A stretch of DNA of 64,000 nt from Chytridium lagenaria (Eukaryota > Chytridiomycota > Chytridiomycetes > Chytridiales > Chytridiaceae), in NCBI GenBank assembly GCA_025449115.1, contig JAHLKC010000165.1, positions 1 to 64,000 on the forward strand. Direction: 5' to 3'. The translations under genes and the position numbers were made by a program. This document shows positions 47,207 through 59,689 of the stretch, in pieces. Numbering within the stretch: position 1 is the first letter of the stretch; each line of letters begins with the position of its first letter. The notes under the pieces are model-generated. The model made no database searches and was not told where the DNA came from. It was given only the letters and a program-made list of their open reading frames with translations.

Positions 47207-49738
47207 ATGTCAGAGAACGGCGATGCACCAACGGACAGAGACGACCTGCAACAAGATAACGCTGCACGCTCATACTCTCAGCTAGAGGACGGTGGATATG
47301 AGCATGAAAGGAACGAGTATGGAGCATCTTTGGAGGAGAAGATGAAGACCAATGGAGAAATGCTGGAACAAGATGAGAACTTTGAATTTGAGTCCACGCC
47401 TGCACGGGATATTGACGAGCGATCAGGTACGCAAACAACATCCTTTTTGATTAGGAATACAAATGATGGGAGAGTAGAAAAATAAAGGCTAACAATGTAT
47501 ATCATTCTCGCTGTTTTACGCTTTCTTGTACTAGATATTGCCGATGACGGTCAAGAACAGGAGCGGAGAGTTTCATTTATCGTGCCTATGCCACCAATTG
47601 AAAGTGAGGGAAAAGCACCAAGCATTCTTCCAGAATTCAAGAATATCCCGCCGTCACCGAAAACCAAAACATCCGCAAAAGAGCCAGAAGAACCTCCGAA
47701 AGTAGAAGTTAGGAAGTGGAAGGAGAAATCAGGTGCTTATATGGCTTCATGTTCATATGAAAACATTTTTATATGCTATTTATGCAAAGTGCTTACAACT
47801 TATCATGTAGAACTGCCAATTGCGAAAACCAACCTCACGGTCGCAAAGCAGGGTCTTGATGCGCATGATAGCCACCATGCCCACCATCACGGAGGTTCAG
47901 GAAAAGATACGGATCCATTTCATCGCCATCAGCCTTATCTTCATACAGCTGGGATGCATGGTCACGCTTTGGTGAGTTTACTTCAACCAATTTAGAGCTG
48001 ACAAAGCAAAAGCATCAGCAACCGTTACGGCGACCGATGGAAACACCAATAGGTAGGCTTCGACTACTAGAGCGTGCAAAAATGAAGAATAAACTTTTAA
48101 TGGTTATATTACTAGAACAACAACATCACCCAGACCATATTTCACGTTCCGCAACACCAATCCAGCTTTCCCTCCCTTCAGGTTTTGCCCGAGCTCCGAG
48201 CCGACAATCTCGCCCAAGTTCTGGCGCAGTTATCCGCGGCAACACTTTTGCAGCGACAGTAGAAGGGAAATTCGAGCCCATTTCATTTGAGATTGACACA
48301 GCCGAAGACGCGACGGAACCTCCTAGCCCTTCCAGATCGAGAGCAGGAATCTTACGTCAACCAAACTCTCGACCTCTCTCTCGTACAAATCGCACCGTTG
48401 ATGGTGAAGATGAACCACCCAAAAAACACGCCTTACGATCATTACAACCCAACGAAATCCCATTCAACCCATTTCCTGCCCGTTCTGATTCTCCGCAACC
48501 ATCGCAAGCTAGAGTTAAAATAGCGTCGACACCGGACGCACTGGAAGTCAACGCGCCATCTAAAAACCTGCACGTTCAATATCAGGACGACTTCACTGCC
48601 GGGAAAGAAACTCGATACGCGTCTCGCGCTTCATCACGTAATGCTCCACGGCCGCCCTCTGAAGCTTCCACGAGATCGCCAGGGACCGCTCATGCGTACT
48701 GCAGCACACCAGGAAGCCGTCCCCCAACTCCGAGTTCACCCAACGCAGCTGCTGCATCAGTCCCGAAAACTCAAAGTGTTCGCACAAATATCGACAAATA
48801 CAGGATAGAACAAATTGCTTTGAGACGGTTACGATTCGTCATTGAGAACAGCCAAGCGGAACCTGAACATCTTTCTATCATGAAGTTGGTCGAAGCAGGG
48901 TGAGATTATACATCCTTTCAAACCTTTACTAATTTGTTTTAGCGACGTCCCCCGTTCTCTATTCATCCGCTTCTTTGGCCCGAAGCACCAAACCGCCCAC
49001 GACGTCCGCGTCCTCCTCCTTCAATCCATTGAACGCACAGCTCGTGCGCGAAAACGTCAAAGCCGTAGACAAACTCGCGCACGTACCACATCTCCATGGA
49101 ACAGAGACTACCCCACAGAAGACCCATTTCCCTCACGTTCACAAACCGCAAAACCTCAAACAGCAAATGCTGAATCGCTTCTTGATCCCAGGGTGATTGC
49201 TAAACACGCGAGGGAGGTGATGGTGCGCGACGTCAAATCGAGGAGAGGCGTAAGAACACCAGGGGATTTGCTTACTATATTGGATCAAGTGGATAGGGAG
49301 GCTCAGTCGGCGAGGGAGGGACGGTCGCGAGTGGGACATGGTGAAGCGCTATGGGGAGGTTCACGGGCTACCTCGCGTCTGCGTACAGCAACAACACCAT
49401 TCAATCGAAAATCGTTTGGTTTACCACGAGAAGCTCCTCCTCCTCCTGACCTTCTGGCTGAATTTGAGAGGTTGCTGGAGATGGAGGAGAAGAAGATGAA
49501 GTTGGAGAATCGAAGGAAGAGCCAAAAGCTGATGCTGGAAGAAAAAAGAAGGCTTGGAGAGGAAGTGGATGAAGAGCTATTGGGGACTGAGGAGGCTACT
49601 CGGGCATATCTTAAAGATTTGGAGTTGGACAAGGTTACGGGCGACCCAGAGATCAGGAGAAAGGCATCATTAATTCTCTCGGAGGCTCATATGCTGAGGG
49701 TTATTCAAAGAAGGAAAATGAAGCACTTGCAGTTATAA
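47207..49738 (+). CDS. Large disordered protein with conserved C-terminal helical part
   Basis: The start is MSENGDAPTDRDDLQQDNAA. The first two thirds are acidic then Pro/Ser/Arg-rich and low-complexity, with a His-rich patch (HDSHHAHHHGGSGK, about 47865-47905) and PLSRTNRTVDGEDEPPKK. A structured-looking segment reads NIDKYRIEQIALRRLRFVIE. The C-terminus is helical: DPRVIAKHAREVMVRDVKSR, LLAEFERLLEMEEKKMKLEN, KLMLEEKRRLGEEVDEELLG, and ends MLRVIQRRKMKHLQL. Five or more exons are present. I do not recognise the family. Confidence 0.55.
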
Positions 49739-50137
49739 GTTGAATCACGTTGTATATGTACTGATTGAGCCCCGGCCAAAAATAAACAGTGTTTGTGGTC
49801 AAAAGCGGACTTTTTTTCTCTTCAGTTTCCCATCGCAGCAATCTTTGTCGCAATACCAAGACTAAAGACCCATAGTCTGTACAAATCAGGGGATAGACAG
49901 AAAAACAAAGAGCAAGGTAGATGGTTCTGAAGCGTGAAAGTGAACGGAAGAAAAAGCTGAATTGTCAAGGATGCCAAAAGCACGAGAAACGGCGTTTAAG
50001 TGAACAAGAAAAAAACAAAAAACGATATTAAGAAAAAAACGTGGAAAGTCCAAAGAGAAATGCGTAATTGAGAATGAAGTGTAAAGTTAGTTTGTTTTTA
50101 AACCCCGAGGTCAGAGGTTTTCTTGCTCTACACACAC
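49739..50137. other. Convergent intergenic region
   Basis: This lies between the stop codons of the disordered-protein gene and the WD40 gene. It is A-rich on the plus strand (49880-50050) and shows no gene, RNA or repeat. Confidence 0.5.
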
Positions 50138-51357
50138 TTAAATGAACTTTGAAATTACAATGCGGCAGTCCTACAAAATAGGAGAAAGTATTAAATACAT
50201 TAACATCTTAGACATACTTCACTAGCACTAACGATCCTAAAAGCATCCATTTGCACATGGAATACCCGCGAAGTATGGACTCCCTCAACGCTTCTGATGA
50301 GCTTACCAGTCTTTATATCCCACACCTTGATAGACTGGTCATATCCACCGCTAACAATTCTCTCATCGTCCACGTGCAATGCCCTGACCAACTCGGTATG
50401 CCCAGTAAGAGTATGAATGCACTCTCCAGTCTCAATGTCCCACACCTTGATGCTTTTATCAGCTGACGCAGACACAACATTCTTGTCCATTAGCTGAACG
50501 CAAGCAATTCCTCTCAAGTGACCTTTGAAGTCACGAATATGCTGTCCGGTCCTCACGTCCCAAAGCTTGACGAGAGAATCACCAGATCCAGATGCCACCG
50601 TATCACCCAAAAGATGAATGGAATTGACTGCGTTTTGGTGTCCATCCATGGTTTTCAATAGTGTTCCATCTTCTAGAGACCACACCTTAATGGAGTTGTC
50701 CTTTGAGCTTGATACTATAATATCATCGTTAAACTGAACATCAAGAACATTCGACGAGTGACCGGAAAGAATTCGCAGTTTCTCCCCGGTATTTATATCC
50801 CACACCAATATCGTTGATTAGGTGCCATAACAAGGTATTTTGAATCATATCTGAGGCAAAGAACGGACCCAGCGTCACCAACAAGTGTCTTTTCGCATTC
50901 CTGCGTCTCCATATTCCAAACTTGATAGTCCCATCCCTCGAACCGGAGGCAATCTTTTTGGAATCGAACTGGAGGCAGTAGACTGAACCTTTGTGCCCTT
51001 TGATGGATATTCTTTTGTACTTTCCCGTAGCCAGTTTTGGCTTACGGCGTGACTCGTAATATCTTATGAATGAAAGGTCAACAACAGGATATATCATGAA
51101 GCAAAATGATAATTACTCTACCACCCACCTTCTTTTGGCAAAGAGCATATGCGGGGGAGCGTTACGCTGACATCATTTTGATGCTCATGTTTAACCTTTT
51201 CTGACTCCGCAATATGCACTTCGGATGCCTTTTTGCTGAAATCATTGGACTTGGGGGTACCTGGTGCCCTAGCCAACCAGCTGCGGTAGAGAATGATAAT
51301 CCTGTCAGCACTACATCCTCCACCGTCTACGCTTACGCACTTCCAACAGCTGAACAT
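50138..51357 (-). CDS. WD40 protein lacking F-box, paralog of the 53691-55383 gene
   Basis: Seven WD40 repeats are recognisable, for example SIKVWSLEDGTLLKTMDGHQ, GDSLVKLWDVRTGQHIRDFK and DQSIKVWDIKTGKLIRSVEG. The repeats are about 75 percent identical to those of the F-box/WD40 gene 3.5 kb away, including shared EGVHTSxVFHVQMDAFRIVS. The N-terminal exon (MFSCWKCVSVDGGGCSADRI) is also related. However the F-box and the following spacer, about 140 residues, are absent, and the last exon ends early (DCRIVISKFI). The second repeat region has one-base breaks near 50920 and 50815. It could be a regulator that binds the same substrates without SCF recruitment, or a decaying duplicate. Confidence 0.75.
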
Positions 51358-52107
51358 GCCACTACCTGATATGTAGGGATGAGGTGCAAGAGCTTGTCAC
51401 ACAATAATTACCGTGTCAGACCAGACGCGACTGTGTAAAAACAAAAGTCACGCCGTTAACTCACACGGCCATAAAATACTTCAAAATAGTCGACAGATTA
51501 AGTCAATGGAACCACAATCCTGCAGTAGGGTCCCATTCACAGGCATCATTATAGACCAACAATGAACGCGATATCCATATTCCACAAATGCAAACCATGT
51601 GTAATAAATTAGAGAAATGAGTTTAGCATATGGGGTGAGAAGGATGATTATAGAGAGAGATACGCAGATAAATCATGGATGAGTAGATCTAGGAAAAATA
51701 TATCTCTGACTCCATGTATATACACATGCGGAGGACAGTCATGGAATCACCTTTAGCCTAGATATGTCAATATCTTACCCATATAAGTTTGTAAAGGAAG
51801 GTAAGCAAAACTGTGCTGTTAACGACTCTATGAGAAAGATTTCTCTAACCCTTTTCTCGAGAGCTTTTCGACGTCAACAGACATAACTATAAGCTGACTT
51901 CAATACTTTTTGTATCGTTGGTTTTATAAAATTCCACCGTATCTGGGGACATTTTGCTTAAACTAGTGGAAGCTCCCGCATCAGGCATATCTTTAATCAC
52001 TTTGTAGGAACCAATGAAGGAAATGACTCGATAGCTCCAGACCGCTGCGTTGGCATCCTAGCAATCAACACTTCCGTACGCTTACAACGAATTTGTCTTA
52101 ATGTTAG
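51358..52107. other. Intergenic upstream of the WD40 paralog
   Basis: About 750 bp with no open frame of protein character on either strand. It presumably holds the WD40 gene promoter. No repeat or regulatory motif is recognised. Confidence 0.5.
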
Positions 52108-52795
52108 TTAGACGCGCGCGGAACCAGGAACGCAGGCGTCTTTGAAGTGCTCGACAGGTCTCAATAAAATCACGCTTCGGACGTCGTTGCAATCAAGAAC
52201 TAGGAACAATGCGCGCATCTTAACCAGTAACAACGTTCGCAATCCTTGAACGCGCTTTCGACGAGCCGCTACGTTTTTCTCCACCGTCTCAGCTGGAGTA
52301 TCGTCTAGGGGCTCGCCTTCATGGGCAGTAGAGGAGCGCCGCTTTACTTCGTCCATGTGCATTCTCCATTCACGCAGCTATGCACCAGCACGACTAAAAT
52401 CTCCGCTTGTTTTCAACAAACTCAACATTATCAGACCCATCCCCCATCCCCTTCCAGACAACCTCGCAGCACCGAACGTTTGCCCGGAATAAAAAACAAA
52501 ACTATGACGTAGGAGAACTCTCAACAATACCAGGAATCCGTAGAACCCGAGGTAAAAAGGCACCAAGAATGTCTGGGCAGTAAGCCAAACGATTCCGGGC
52601 ATAAAAGTAGAAAAAAATCCGGTAGTTTGGAAGGAAAGCGTAGATATTCGTCCGAAGTGAACTCTGTGAGGGTTGATCACGAAAAAGGATACGAATTTGC
52701 AGCAATATCACACCGATAACACAACAATCATTGAATTCACTAGTCGGTGACCAGCACATTCCATGAAAGATACAATACCAGGATTCATGAAGCAA
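52108..52795 (-). CDS. Possible membrane protein (weak model)
   Basis: Overlapping minus-strand frames give hydrophobic stretches, mainly IVWLTAQTFLVPFYLGFYGF and LVLLRVLLRHSFVFYSGQTF, then RGWGMGLIMLSLLKTSGDFS. A downstream charged frame follows (MHMDEVKRRSSTAHEGEPLD; AETVEKNVAARRKRVQGLRT; LLVKMRALFLVLDCN). Joining them needs a frame change near 52380. No family is recognised. It may be a real two- or three-span membrane protein or chance. Confidence 0.3.
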
Positions 52796-52973
52796 TATTA
52801 ATGCGAAATCCGAATCGCTACCAACAACTTTCCTTTATTTTTCTCCAGGTATCCCATCGGAACTAAGTCCCCAACAGCAATCGAACATACCCCTTTTCGT
52901 CCCGAACCAGCAAGCATCGAGATGCATCTGTTCCCACCGTCCCGATTCCGCTCATTTAATTATCTATACGTAT

Positions 52974-53404
52974 CTACTTGCTCTCTCTTCTTGTAGCATC
53001 TTGAAGCAATGCCGTATCCACTGCTGCCGCAGGGAGTTGGACGTACCGCACAACGGAACCACGGATAAAGCAATTCTTAACACTGATCTGTTTTCAAAGT
53101 AAATTAATATCACCAACGCAATACCTCAATGTGCATCTCAGCAAATCTAAAGGCGAGTATCTTGAAGGATAAAGGGAACAACTCACCATATGAGGAAAGT
53201 TGCGCTCATCGTTAACCTTGATGTCATCCATCTTGATATTCAGGAATTGATCCACTGACACCAAAACTCCTCTGATGGATAAATCATTCTTGAGTTCCAC
53301 GGTCACTGGTTGGCCGACCAGCGTTTTAAAGAACGAATAGAAGAGCTGCGCAAGCAATGCATTCCGTTTAGTTCAGAGATGCAGCAGTCCATGTCCCTCA
53401 CCAT
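52974..53404 (-). CDS. LSM2: U6 snRNA-associated Sm-like protein LSm2
   Basis: LSm2 is part of the Lsm1-7 (mRNA decay) and Lsm2-8 (U6 snRNA) rings. The first exon is just the ATG (53404-53402), followed by GTGAGG...GCGCAG. Exon two (53345-53187) codes LFYSFFKTLVGQPVTVELKN and RGVLVSVDQFLNIKMDDIKV (Sm1 motif). Exon three (53087-52974) codes ISVKNCFIRGSVVRYVQLPA (Sm2) and ends LLQDATRRESK. The 91 residues agree with the usual 95. All phases fit. Confidence 0.95.
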
Positions 53405-53690
53405 CCTTTGGAATTGTCTTCGATAATTTATTGCTTTTTCTTTTGAGTGAGGGTCTGAAGGAAGGTGTTTTGGCAGCAAGGGAAAATGACAGGGAATAAA
53501 GAAAGACAAAGTATGATGTGTACGATGGAATGAAACAATAATCTGAAAGGAGATATAAAACAGTTATGGTTGAATATATGCGTGGTGAATCCTCATCGTC
53601 ATCCCCTTCATCATATGCACATGAGGGGGCTCGCAAAAAGGAACGATAAAGCGAACGTAGAAAATACAGAGAAAATAAGAAAAAAAGGTT

Positions 53691-55383
53691 TTATCGATTC
53701 ACAACTCGGGGTGAGAGATCCTTGAGCTCTTCACACCCCGTGGTGAAATTCCAAGTGGCAATGCGACGATCCTACAAAAGAACAAAGGTGTAAATACTCA
53801 CATTTTTCAGCTGAATTTAAAGAAATATATAAATACTCACCTGACTGGCACTAACGATCCTAAAAGCATCCATTTGCACATGGAATACCCACGAAGTATG
53901 GACTCCCTCAACGCTTCTGATGAGCTTACCAGTCTTCATATCCCACACTTTGATAGACTGGTCATATCCACCGCTAACAATCCTCTCATCATCGAAGCAC
54001 AACGTTCTGACCAACTGAGTATGCCCAGTAAGAGTATGTATACACTCTCCCGTCTCAGCATTCCACACCTTGATGGTCTGGTCATTCGAGCCAGACACGA
54101 TGAGCTTGCCCGAAAACTGGACGCAAGCAAGTCCCCTAGAGTGACCCGTAAAGTCACGGATATGCTGACCCGTTCTTGCATTCCATAGCTTAACAAGACA
54201 ATCACCCGATGCAGATGCTACTAGGTCGCCGTTAAGGTGAACTGCGTTGACAGCTGCATTGTGGCCCTCCATGGTATGCAATACCTTCCCATTCTCCAAC
54301 GACCACACCTTGATGGTGCAATCCTTTGAGCATGAGACAATGAGATCCTCGTTAAACCGCACATCAAGAACGGGCGAAGCGTGACCCGAAAGGACTCGCA
54401 ACTTCTCTCCCGTCTTAAAATCCCAGACAATGATAGTCGAATCCGAAGACCCAGTCACAAGGTATCGGGAGTCGTACTGCAGGCAAAGAACAGACCCAGC
54501 ATGACCGGTAAGTGTCCGTTCACACTGCAAAGTCTCAATATCCCAAAACTTAACAGTCCTGTCCCGGGATCCCGAAACAATCCTCCTGGCATCAAACTGC
54601 ACACAGTAAACTGCGTCCTGGTGTCCCATGAATGCTTGAGATGTGCAGTTGCCTGAAACCCAGTTGGAGTACAAAATCTGATGCGAATGGTAAAGGTGCT
54701 TCCAGCTCTTTAGCTTGCTGGTATCATCTTGGCGAGGAGCAGCGGGCTGATTGTGAGCAATCGGCGGAACTTCTGGTCGAGCAGCTATCCGAGAGGCTTT
54801 GTCACGTTTCCGTCCTTTGCCACTTGCTTCTGTCGCTTCCATAGTCGCATCACACTTCAATTCCACTCCTTCTTCCTCCCCTGATAGACTGTAGCCAGGG
54901 TTGATCACAGGAAGATGCTTCCATCTTGCAAAGAAAAATGTCTTCCATACTTCGCTGTCCTGAGAAAGCTCGCACCAAGTCCGAGAAACGCAAGGAAATT
55001 CGGCAAACGATGGTACATCGTTCACCATCCGTAAGATTTGAAGTGCTATCTCTGAAGGCAACTCGGCTATAAAGTCTTTAAAAGAGTTAGGGTGAAGCTG
55101 ATAAAAAGCAAAGACAATATCTAATATTCTCACCTATCTTCTTAGAAATCTCCTCAACACCAAAAGCCGAATCAGTTGCGCTGACACAAATTTCATCTTC
55201 CTCGTCACCCTGATCCGATTCCGCCATCTCCGTATTGATTCGAGTAGGGGGAGCAGTCGAGCCCTTGCTAAGCCATCTAAATACGAAAGAAGGGAAGGAT
55301 GAAGATCCAGTCAGCACTGCGTCCTCACAACCACCCATAACCAAACTTTCGAGAAGTAAAACGAACTTTCTAAGGCCGAACAT
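53691..55383 (-). CDS. F-box/WD40 protein (SCF substrate receptor)
   Basis: F-box/WD40 proteins recruit phosphorylated substrates to SCF ubiquitin ligases. Three exons keep phase: 55383-55134, 55075-53841 and 53771-53691 (521 residues). The F-box is DFIAELPSEIALQILRMVND to FPCVSRTWCELSQDSEVWKT. A basic spacer (GKGRKRDKASRIAARPEVPP) and KLKSWKHLYHSHQILYSNWV lead to WD40 repeats such as HQDAVYCVQFDARRIVSGSR, DSTIIVWDFKTGEKLRVLSG, NGDLVASASGDCLVKLWNAR and GKLIVSGSNDQTIKVWNAET. The end is DRRIATWNFTTGCEELKDLS. It is like FBXW7, beta-TrCP and fungal Pof/Met30-type proteins; the orthology is not settled. It has an F-box-less neighbour. Confidence 0.9.
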
Positions 55384-56079
55384 GGCACCAGGAGATTCTT
55401 GAGAAGCCAGCTTGGAGGATATTAGAAAGTTCGAGACGTTAGAATTGTAGCGCTTGGACGCAGGGAGAACGATGAATGTCAATGAGGAGAATGGGGATGG
55501 GAGATTTAATGAGTTTTGAAGGATTAACCACCCCCAATCAAAATGTTCAAAATGGTTCAAGATTGTGGGTTTTCAACATTGGGCAGGCAGGGGCCTGCGA
55601 TGTGAGGGCATTGCCGGTGATCGAGAACGCCTACCTGTGTACGATTCAAGTGTAGCAGATCTTTCTTTGGTGGCACTTCCTTTATAACAAGTGGCGACAA
55701 TGGATTGGGTTGACGAGAGCAGGTATGGTTGCAGGTTTATAGTAAGAGGCACGGGGCGACTGCGAGTAGGTAGTCAAAAGGGGAGTGAATATTAGAGCGT
55801 ATCGCTGGAGACAGCAGCAGCAGGGTGTCTTCTAATGAACGGTAGGCGTCACACCTGATGCGATAATGGTGGCCGCTTGAAAAGTCAAATTTGTCATGCC
55901 TTCCCTTGACCTTTCATTTCCAATTTCAACCTGCTGATGTCCAAGCAGGAAACGAACTGCTACTGCTGAGAGCCTCTTCACGCTCGAGCGCGCTTGTAAA
56001 AAGAGAGGCTAAAAGTCAAAGTGCAGGACGGAATATGCACAAATGAGGGAAGTAATGGTATTCATTGCCTTCTTAATAT
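55384..56079. other. Intergenic: F-box gene promoter and isomerase 3' end
   Basis: About 700 bp, containing a plausible promoter of the F-box/WD40 gene and the 3' region of the isomerase. No coding frame of protein character, RNA or repeat is recognised. Confidence 0.5.
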
Positions 56080-57128
56080 TTATGCGGTAGCATCGGGCTG
56101 GGCCGAAGGATGAGCCTTTTTAAAAGCATCCAGCGTGGACAGTGACTCATGAATACGGTTGATGGTAGGATACGGGCTTAGGTCAACGTTGAATCTGATA
56201 ACAAAGGGCGTGGTGTTATAACAAAGCACAGCCTTCATATATCCCAAAACAATTCAACGTACCGGACAGCATTGTAGTATTGGGGCTCCAACGCGACGTC
56301 AGCAAGTGTTAATTGATCTCCGAAACAGTATTTTCCTGTGGCGTTTTCTGCGAGGATCCGTTCGAGAGCTAGTTTTTTGTAATGTTTAGTACATTAATAT
56401 AGTGTCAACATTCAGTAAATTGAATGACCTTACCGTCGAATCCACGAACAATCCAATGCTTTCCCCACTCCATCTTGGTGTCGTCGCCAACCTTTTGAAG
56501 GACGCGAAGGTTCTGGATGGGATGAATATCGCACGCGATCATGCAGAGGATAGCTCGCGCCTGGAATCGCGTTCAATAGGTTATCGCAAGCATATAAAAA
56601 TTATGAGAAAATACTTGAGCTCTGTCAACTGGGTCCTTTGGAAGGAGGGGAACGTCTGGGTGAACTTCCTCCAAGAATTCGAGAATGGCTATCGACTGCG
56701 ATAAATGTGTTCAAGTACAATTGGCTTAGCTTCATTCTTTGATAAAATCGTATTATCAGGTAATTGCTCTAATCACCTGTTGAATCTTTTTACCGTTCCA
56801 CTCCAATACCGGGATTGTTCCGTTCGGGTTAGTCTTCTTGAATTCTTCCGAGTTCTTCAAAAAAAACAATCAGAGAAATACTAGAAGGATAGTAAATACC
56901 TGCTCTCCTTTGAGAAGATTGACGGCTTTGTACTCGTATTTAATGCCTTTAAGCTCAAGGGCTAACCTTGCAGCAAGTTAGATCCTCTCCACACGACTCC
57001 ACAGATGTACAAAAGAGGAACAACAAGAAATGGACGAATAGCTTCCGCATGCATATGCGAACTTACCTGATCCGCCACGACGCTGTGCTCCGCCAGTAGC
57101 CGTAGAGCACAACTTGGTTGTCCTGCAT
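56080..57128 (-). CDS. MAI1: Maleylacetoacetate isomerase (zeta-class GST)
   Basis: This enzyme isomerises maleylacetoacetate to fumarylacetoacetate in Phe/Tyr breakdown, using glutathione. Seven exons keep phase: 57128-57067, 56966-56900, 56854-56777, 56695-56615, 56560-56434, 56368-56263 and 56194-56080 (211 residues). The active-site motif is YGYWRSTASWRIRLAL. SEEFKKTNPNGTIPVLEWNG and QSIAILEFLEEVHPDVPLLP follow. The C-terminal GST domain has CMIACDIHPIQNLRVLQKVG and KYCFGDQLTLADVALEPQYY. Length and motif order match GSTZ1. No frame damage is seen. Confidence 0.95.
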
Positions 57129-57372
57129 TGCTCAACGTTCAAGTTTTAAGTAGATTGTCACACAACTTCAAGCATGCAATGCAGACTATATAACCGCAAA
57201 TCAAGTATTTTTGTACATAGGGCTAGATGGTACAGATATGCGTCTTTATTCACCGCAAGGGCGGACAGCGCATGAGGAGAAACATAATCAAGCGACATAA
57301 ATGCAAAAACACAACAGATTAAAATGTATATCACTGTTCCTTCGACTCCCCTCCACCCCACGAATAACTTAA

Positions 57373-59689
57373 TCAATCCTCATCCCACTCCTTGTTCTCC
57401 TTCACCTTCGGTCCACCCGCAGGCTTGCTCATGATAATTTGGTCAACGCTGAGGATGGTGAGAGCCACGTGGGTTGCAAGGCGGATGGCCATCTGCTTGA
57501 CGGAAAGGACATCAAAAATACCCGCCTCCTTAGTGTCAAGAATGCCATTGTCTTCTGACTCAATGTCAACACCCATGGCAATCTTGTCAGACTGGTGTGC
57601 GGCGTACAACTTTGACAAAACTTCGGTGCTCTGAAGAAAGGTGATCAATAACAAAAAACAAACAAACAAACAACAAGAATCACGTAAGTAAAACTATAGA
57701 GGTAGGACCGAATCCGATATCAATGCAACATATACTCACGTCGATACCGGCATTGTCTGCGAGAGTTCTGGGGATGACTTCAAAGGCCTCTGCGTACTTC
57801 TTGAGAGAATACTGGTTCAATCCAGGAGTGCGTTCAGCAAGGTCTTGAAGCTTGCGTGCCAACTCAATCTCAGTGGCACCAGCTCCAGGAATCAGACGAG
57901 GGTCTTTCACGATAGCCTTAATAACGTTAACACCGTCATCGATAGCACGCTCCAAGTCGTCGAGAGTGTTCATGGTTCCACCACGAATGACAATCGTGGC
58001 GGTTTTGCTAGTCTCCTCCTCTATTCGTCAAAAGATCAATAATACGTCTACGGCGAAGCGTAACAAAATTTAAGTAATTAAATCATACCTTGCCGGAAAA
58101 CAGTACATCTATCGGAACCAATTTCAACACTCTCGACAATATCGCAGTAACCCATCTCTTCCGGAGTCGGGACTCCCTGTTCAACGCGTTAGGCAACGTA
58201 AAAGAGCATATCACGTAAGAAATATAAGGTTTTAAATGTAATACTAACCAAACGTGTTAATGCAGTGGCGCCAGTCGCCTTGCACAAACGCCTCAAGTCA
58301 AACTTCGAAAGCACCTTCACGACCAACATGTTGTACCTGTTGAGGAAGTGAAGAGCAAGGTCACCGATGCCGGATCCAGAGACAACGACTTTGACACCAG
58401 AATCCGCAATCTCCTTGATAGCATCCTCGAGCCTCTTCTCCTCTCCCTTAGAGAAATTGAGCATCTCCTCGGCGTTGTGGATAAGAACGGTGCCTTTGGT
58501 CTCAGTGAGAGCAACATCGAGAGCGCAGCTGAAGATTGCAACCTTGGCCTTTGTAACGTTGGTCACGACACCTACAAAGTAAAAGTGTCATTAACACGAA
58601 AACATTCAAAGTCCTATTGACGTACCTTCGGGCTCTCTTCCAAACACCATACCCTTGACGACAGCCGAGTCGTGAATTGAGCCTCCCAAAATCTTCACCA
58701 CCCTCACACTGTCAACGTTGAATTGGCTCGGATTTTTCGGCATAACCTCGAGAGCAGCCTTAGTAACTAACTCTGACAAGAGATCCTCGTATCCGTATTG
58801 CTTAGCAGCGATTGTAGGCTTGACCACCTTCAAAAGCTCTTCCTTTTTAAGTCCATTTGCCATTGAGTCAACGGAAATGGCTACAACAAGATTGAGAAGA
58901 ATCAGAAGAAGCTTATAACAACAAACAATAGATGCAAAAAGAAAACAAGTAAAACCACATACTCTGGAGAATTTCGATAGCTTTTCTTCGAGGCAAGGTC
59001 AAAGCCGTCCACAACCTCACTAGGGTGAAGGCCCATCTTCAAAAGATACTCGGCCTGCTGAAGAAGCTCGCCTGCGAAGACAACAACAAAGTTGGTTTGG
59101 TCACCCATCTAATAAATATCACAAGCACGCGTGAGTATTCAAGCATCCTGAGCGTAAAGTATTTTGCTGAACAGTGTTGGATGGTGGAGTCTCACCTCCG
59201 CCTCCTGCTGTTGAGAAGCAAGCACCAGTAGTTTTGCAGCAGGGTGAACAACTTCGAGTTCCCTTATGATGGTAGCAGCGTCGCTAGTGACAAAGAGCTT
59301 TTCCAAGTGATTGATGACCATCTTGTTTCGACCTGAAGGCATGCGAAACGGGGATAACGTAAACAGCATGTCAATAATGGTTCCGCCAAAGTATTCCAAA
59401 GCAAGCACAGCTGCCAATTCCCATACCATTAGGCCCCATAGACGTCCTTGTGATAGATGATAGCTCCTTGGTTGCTGCGATATTTCTGTAGACAGCCTCC
59501 TCAAGCCCTTGCATGTGCTAATGCAAGGATCAAGCAAAAGTGTTAGCCCAAGCACAAGCAGAACCCGCGGTTGCGCATACAAAGCCAGCCATGCAACGAG
59601 CCAGCTATGCATAGAATGTAATGCTAACACACCTTGTAGCCATCCTTCAGCATCTGAGGGAGGCCAATCTTGGGAATCTTCATAGCCAT
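57373..59689 (-). CDS. CCT8: T-complex protein 1 subunit theta (CCT8)
   Basis: CCT8 is one of eight subunits of the cytosolic chaperonin that folds actin and tubulin. Exons: 59689-59633, 59517-59427, 59332-59196, 59108-58963, 58880-58626, 58571-58249, 58176-58089, 58020-57740, 57630-57373. Key parts are MAMKIPKIGLPQMLKDGYK, EAVYRNIAATKELSSITRTS with MGPNGRNKMVINH, TSDAATIIRELEVVHPAAKL, TNFVVVFAGELLQQAEYLLK, ETKGTVLIHNAEEMLNFSKG, DLRRLCKATGATALTRL, and GGTMNTLDDLERAIDDGVNV. It ends with SVDQIIMSKPAGGPKVKENK. The catalytic-site motif reads GDQTN where most subunits have GDGTN. One extra A near 58981-58984 breaks the fourth exon. Confidence 0.95.

Noticed and set aside
56402..56704. Plus-strand frame of 100 codons
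   Set aside because: It is antisense to exons four and five of maleylacetoacetate isomerase and has no motif.
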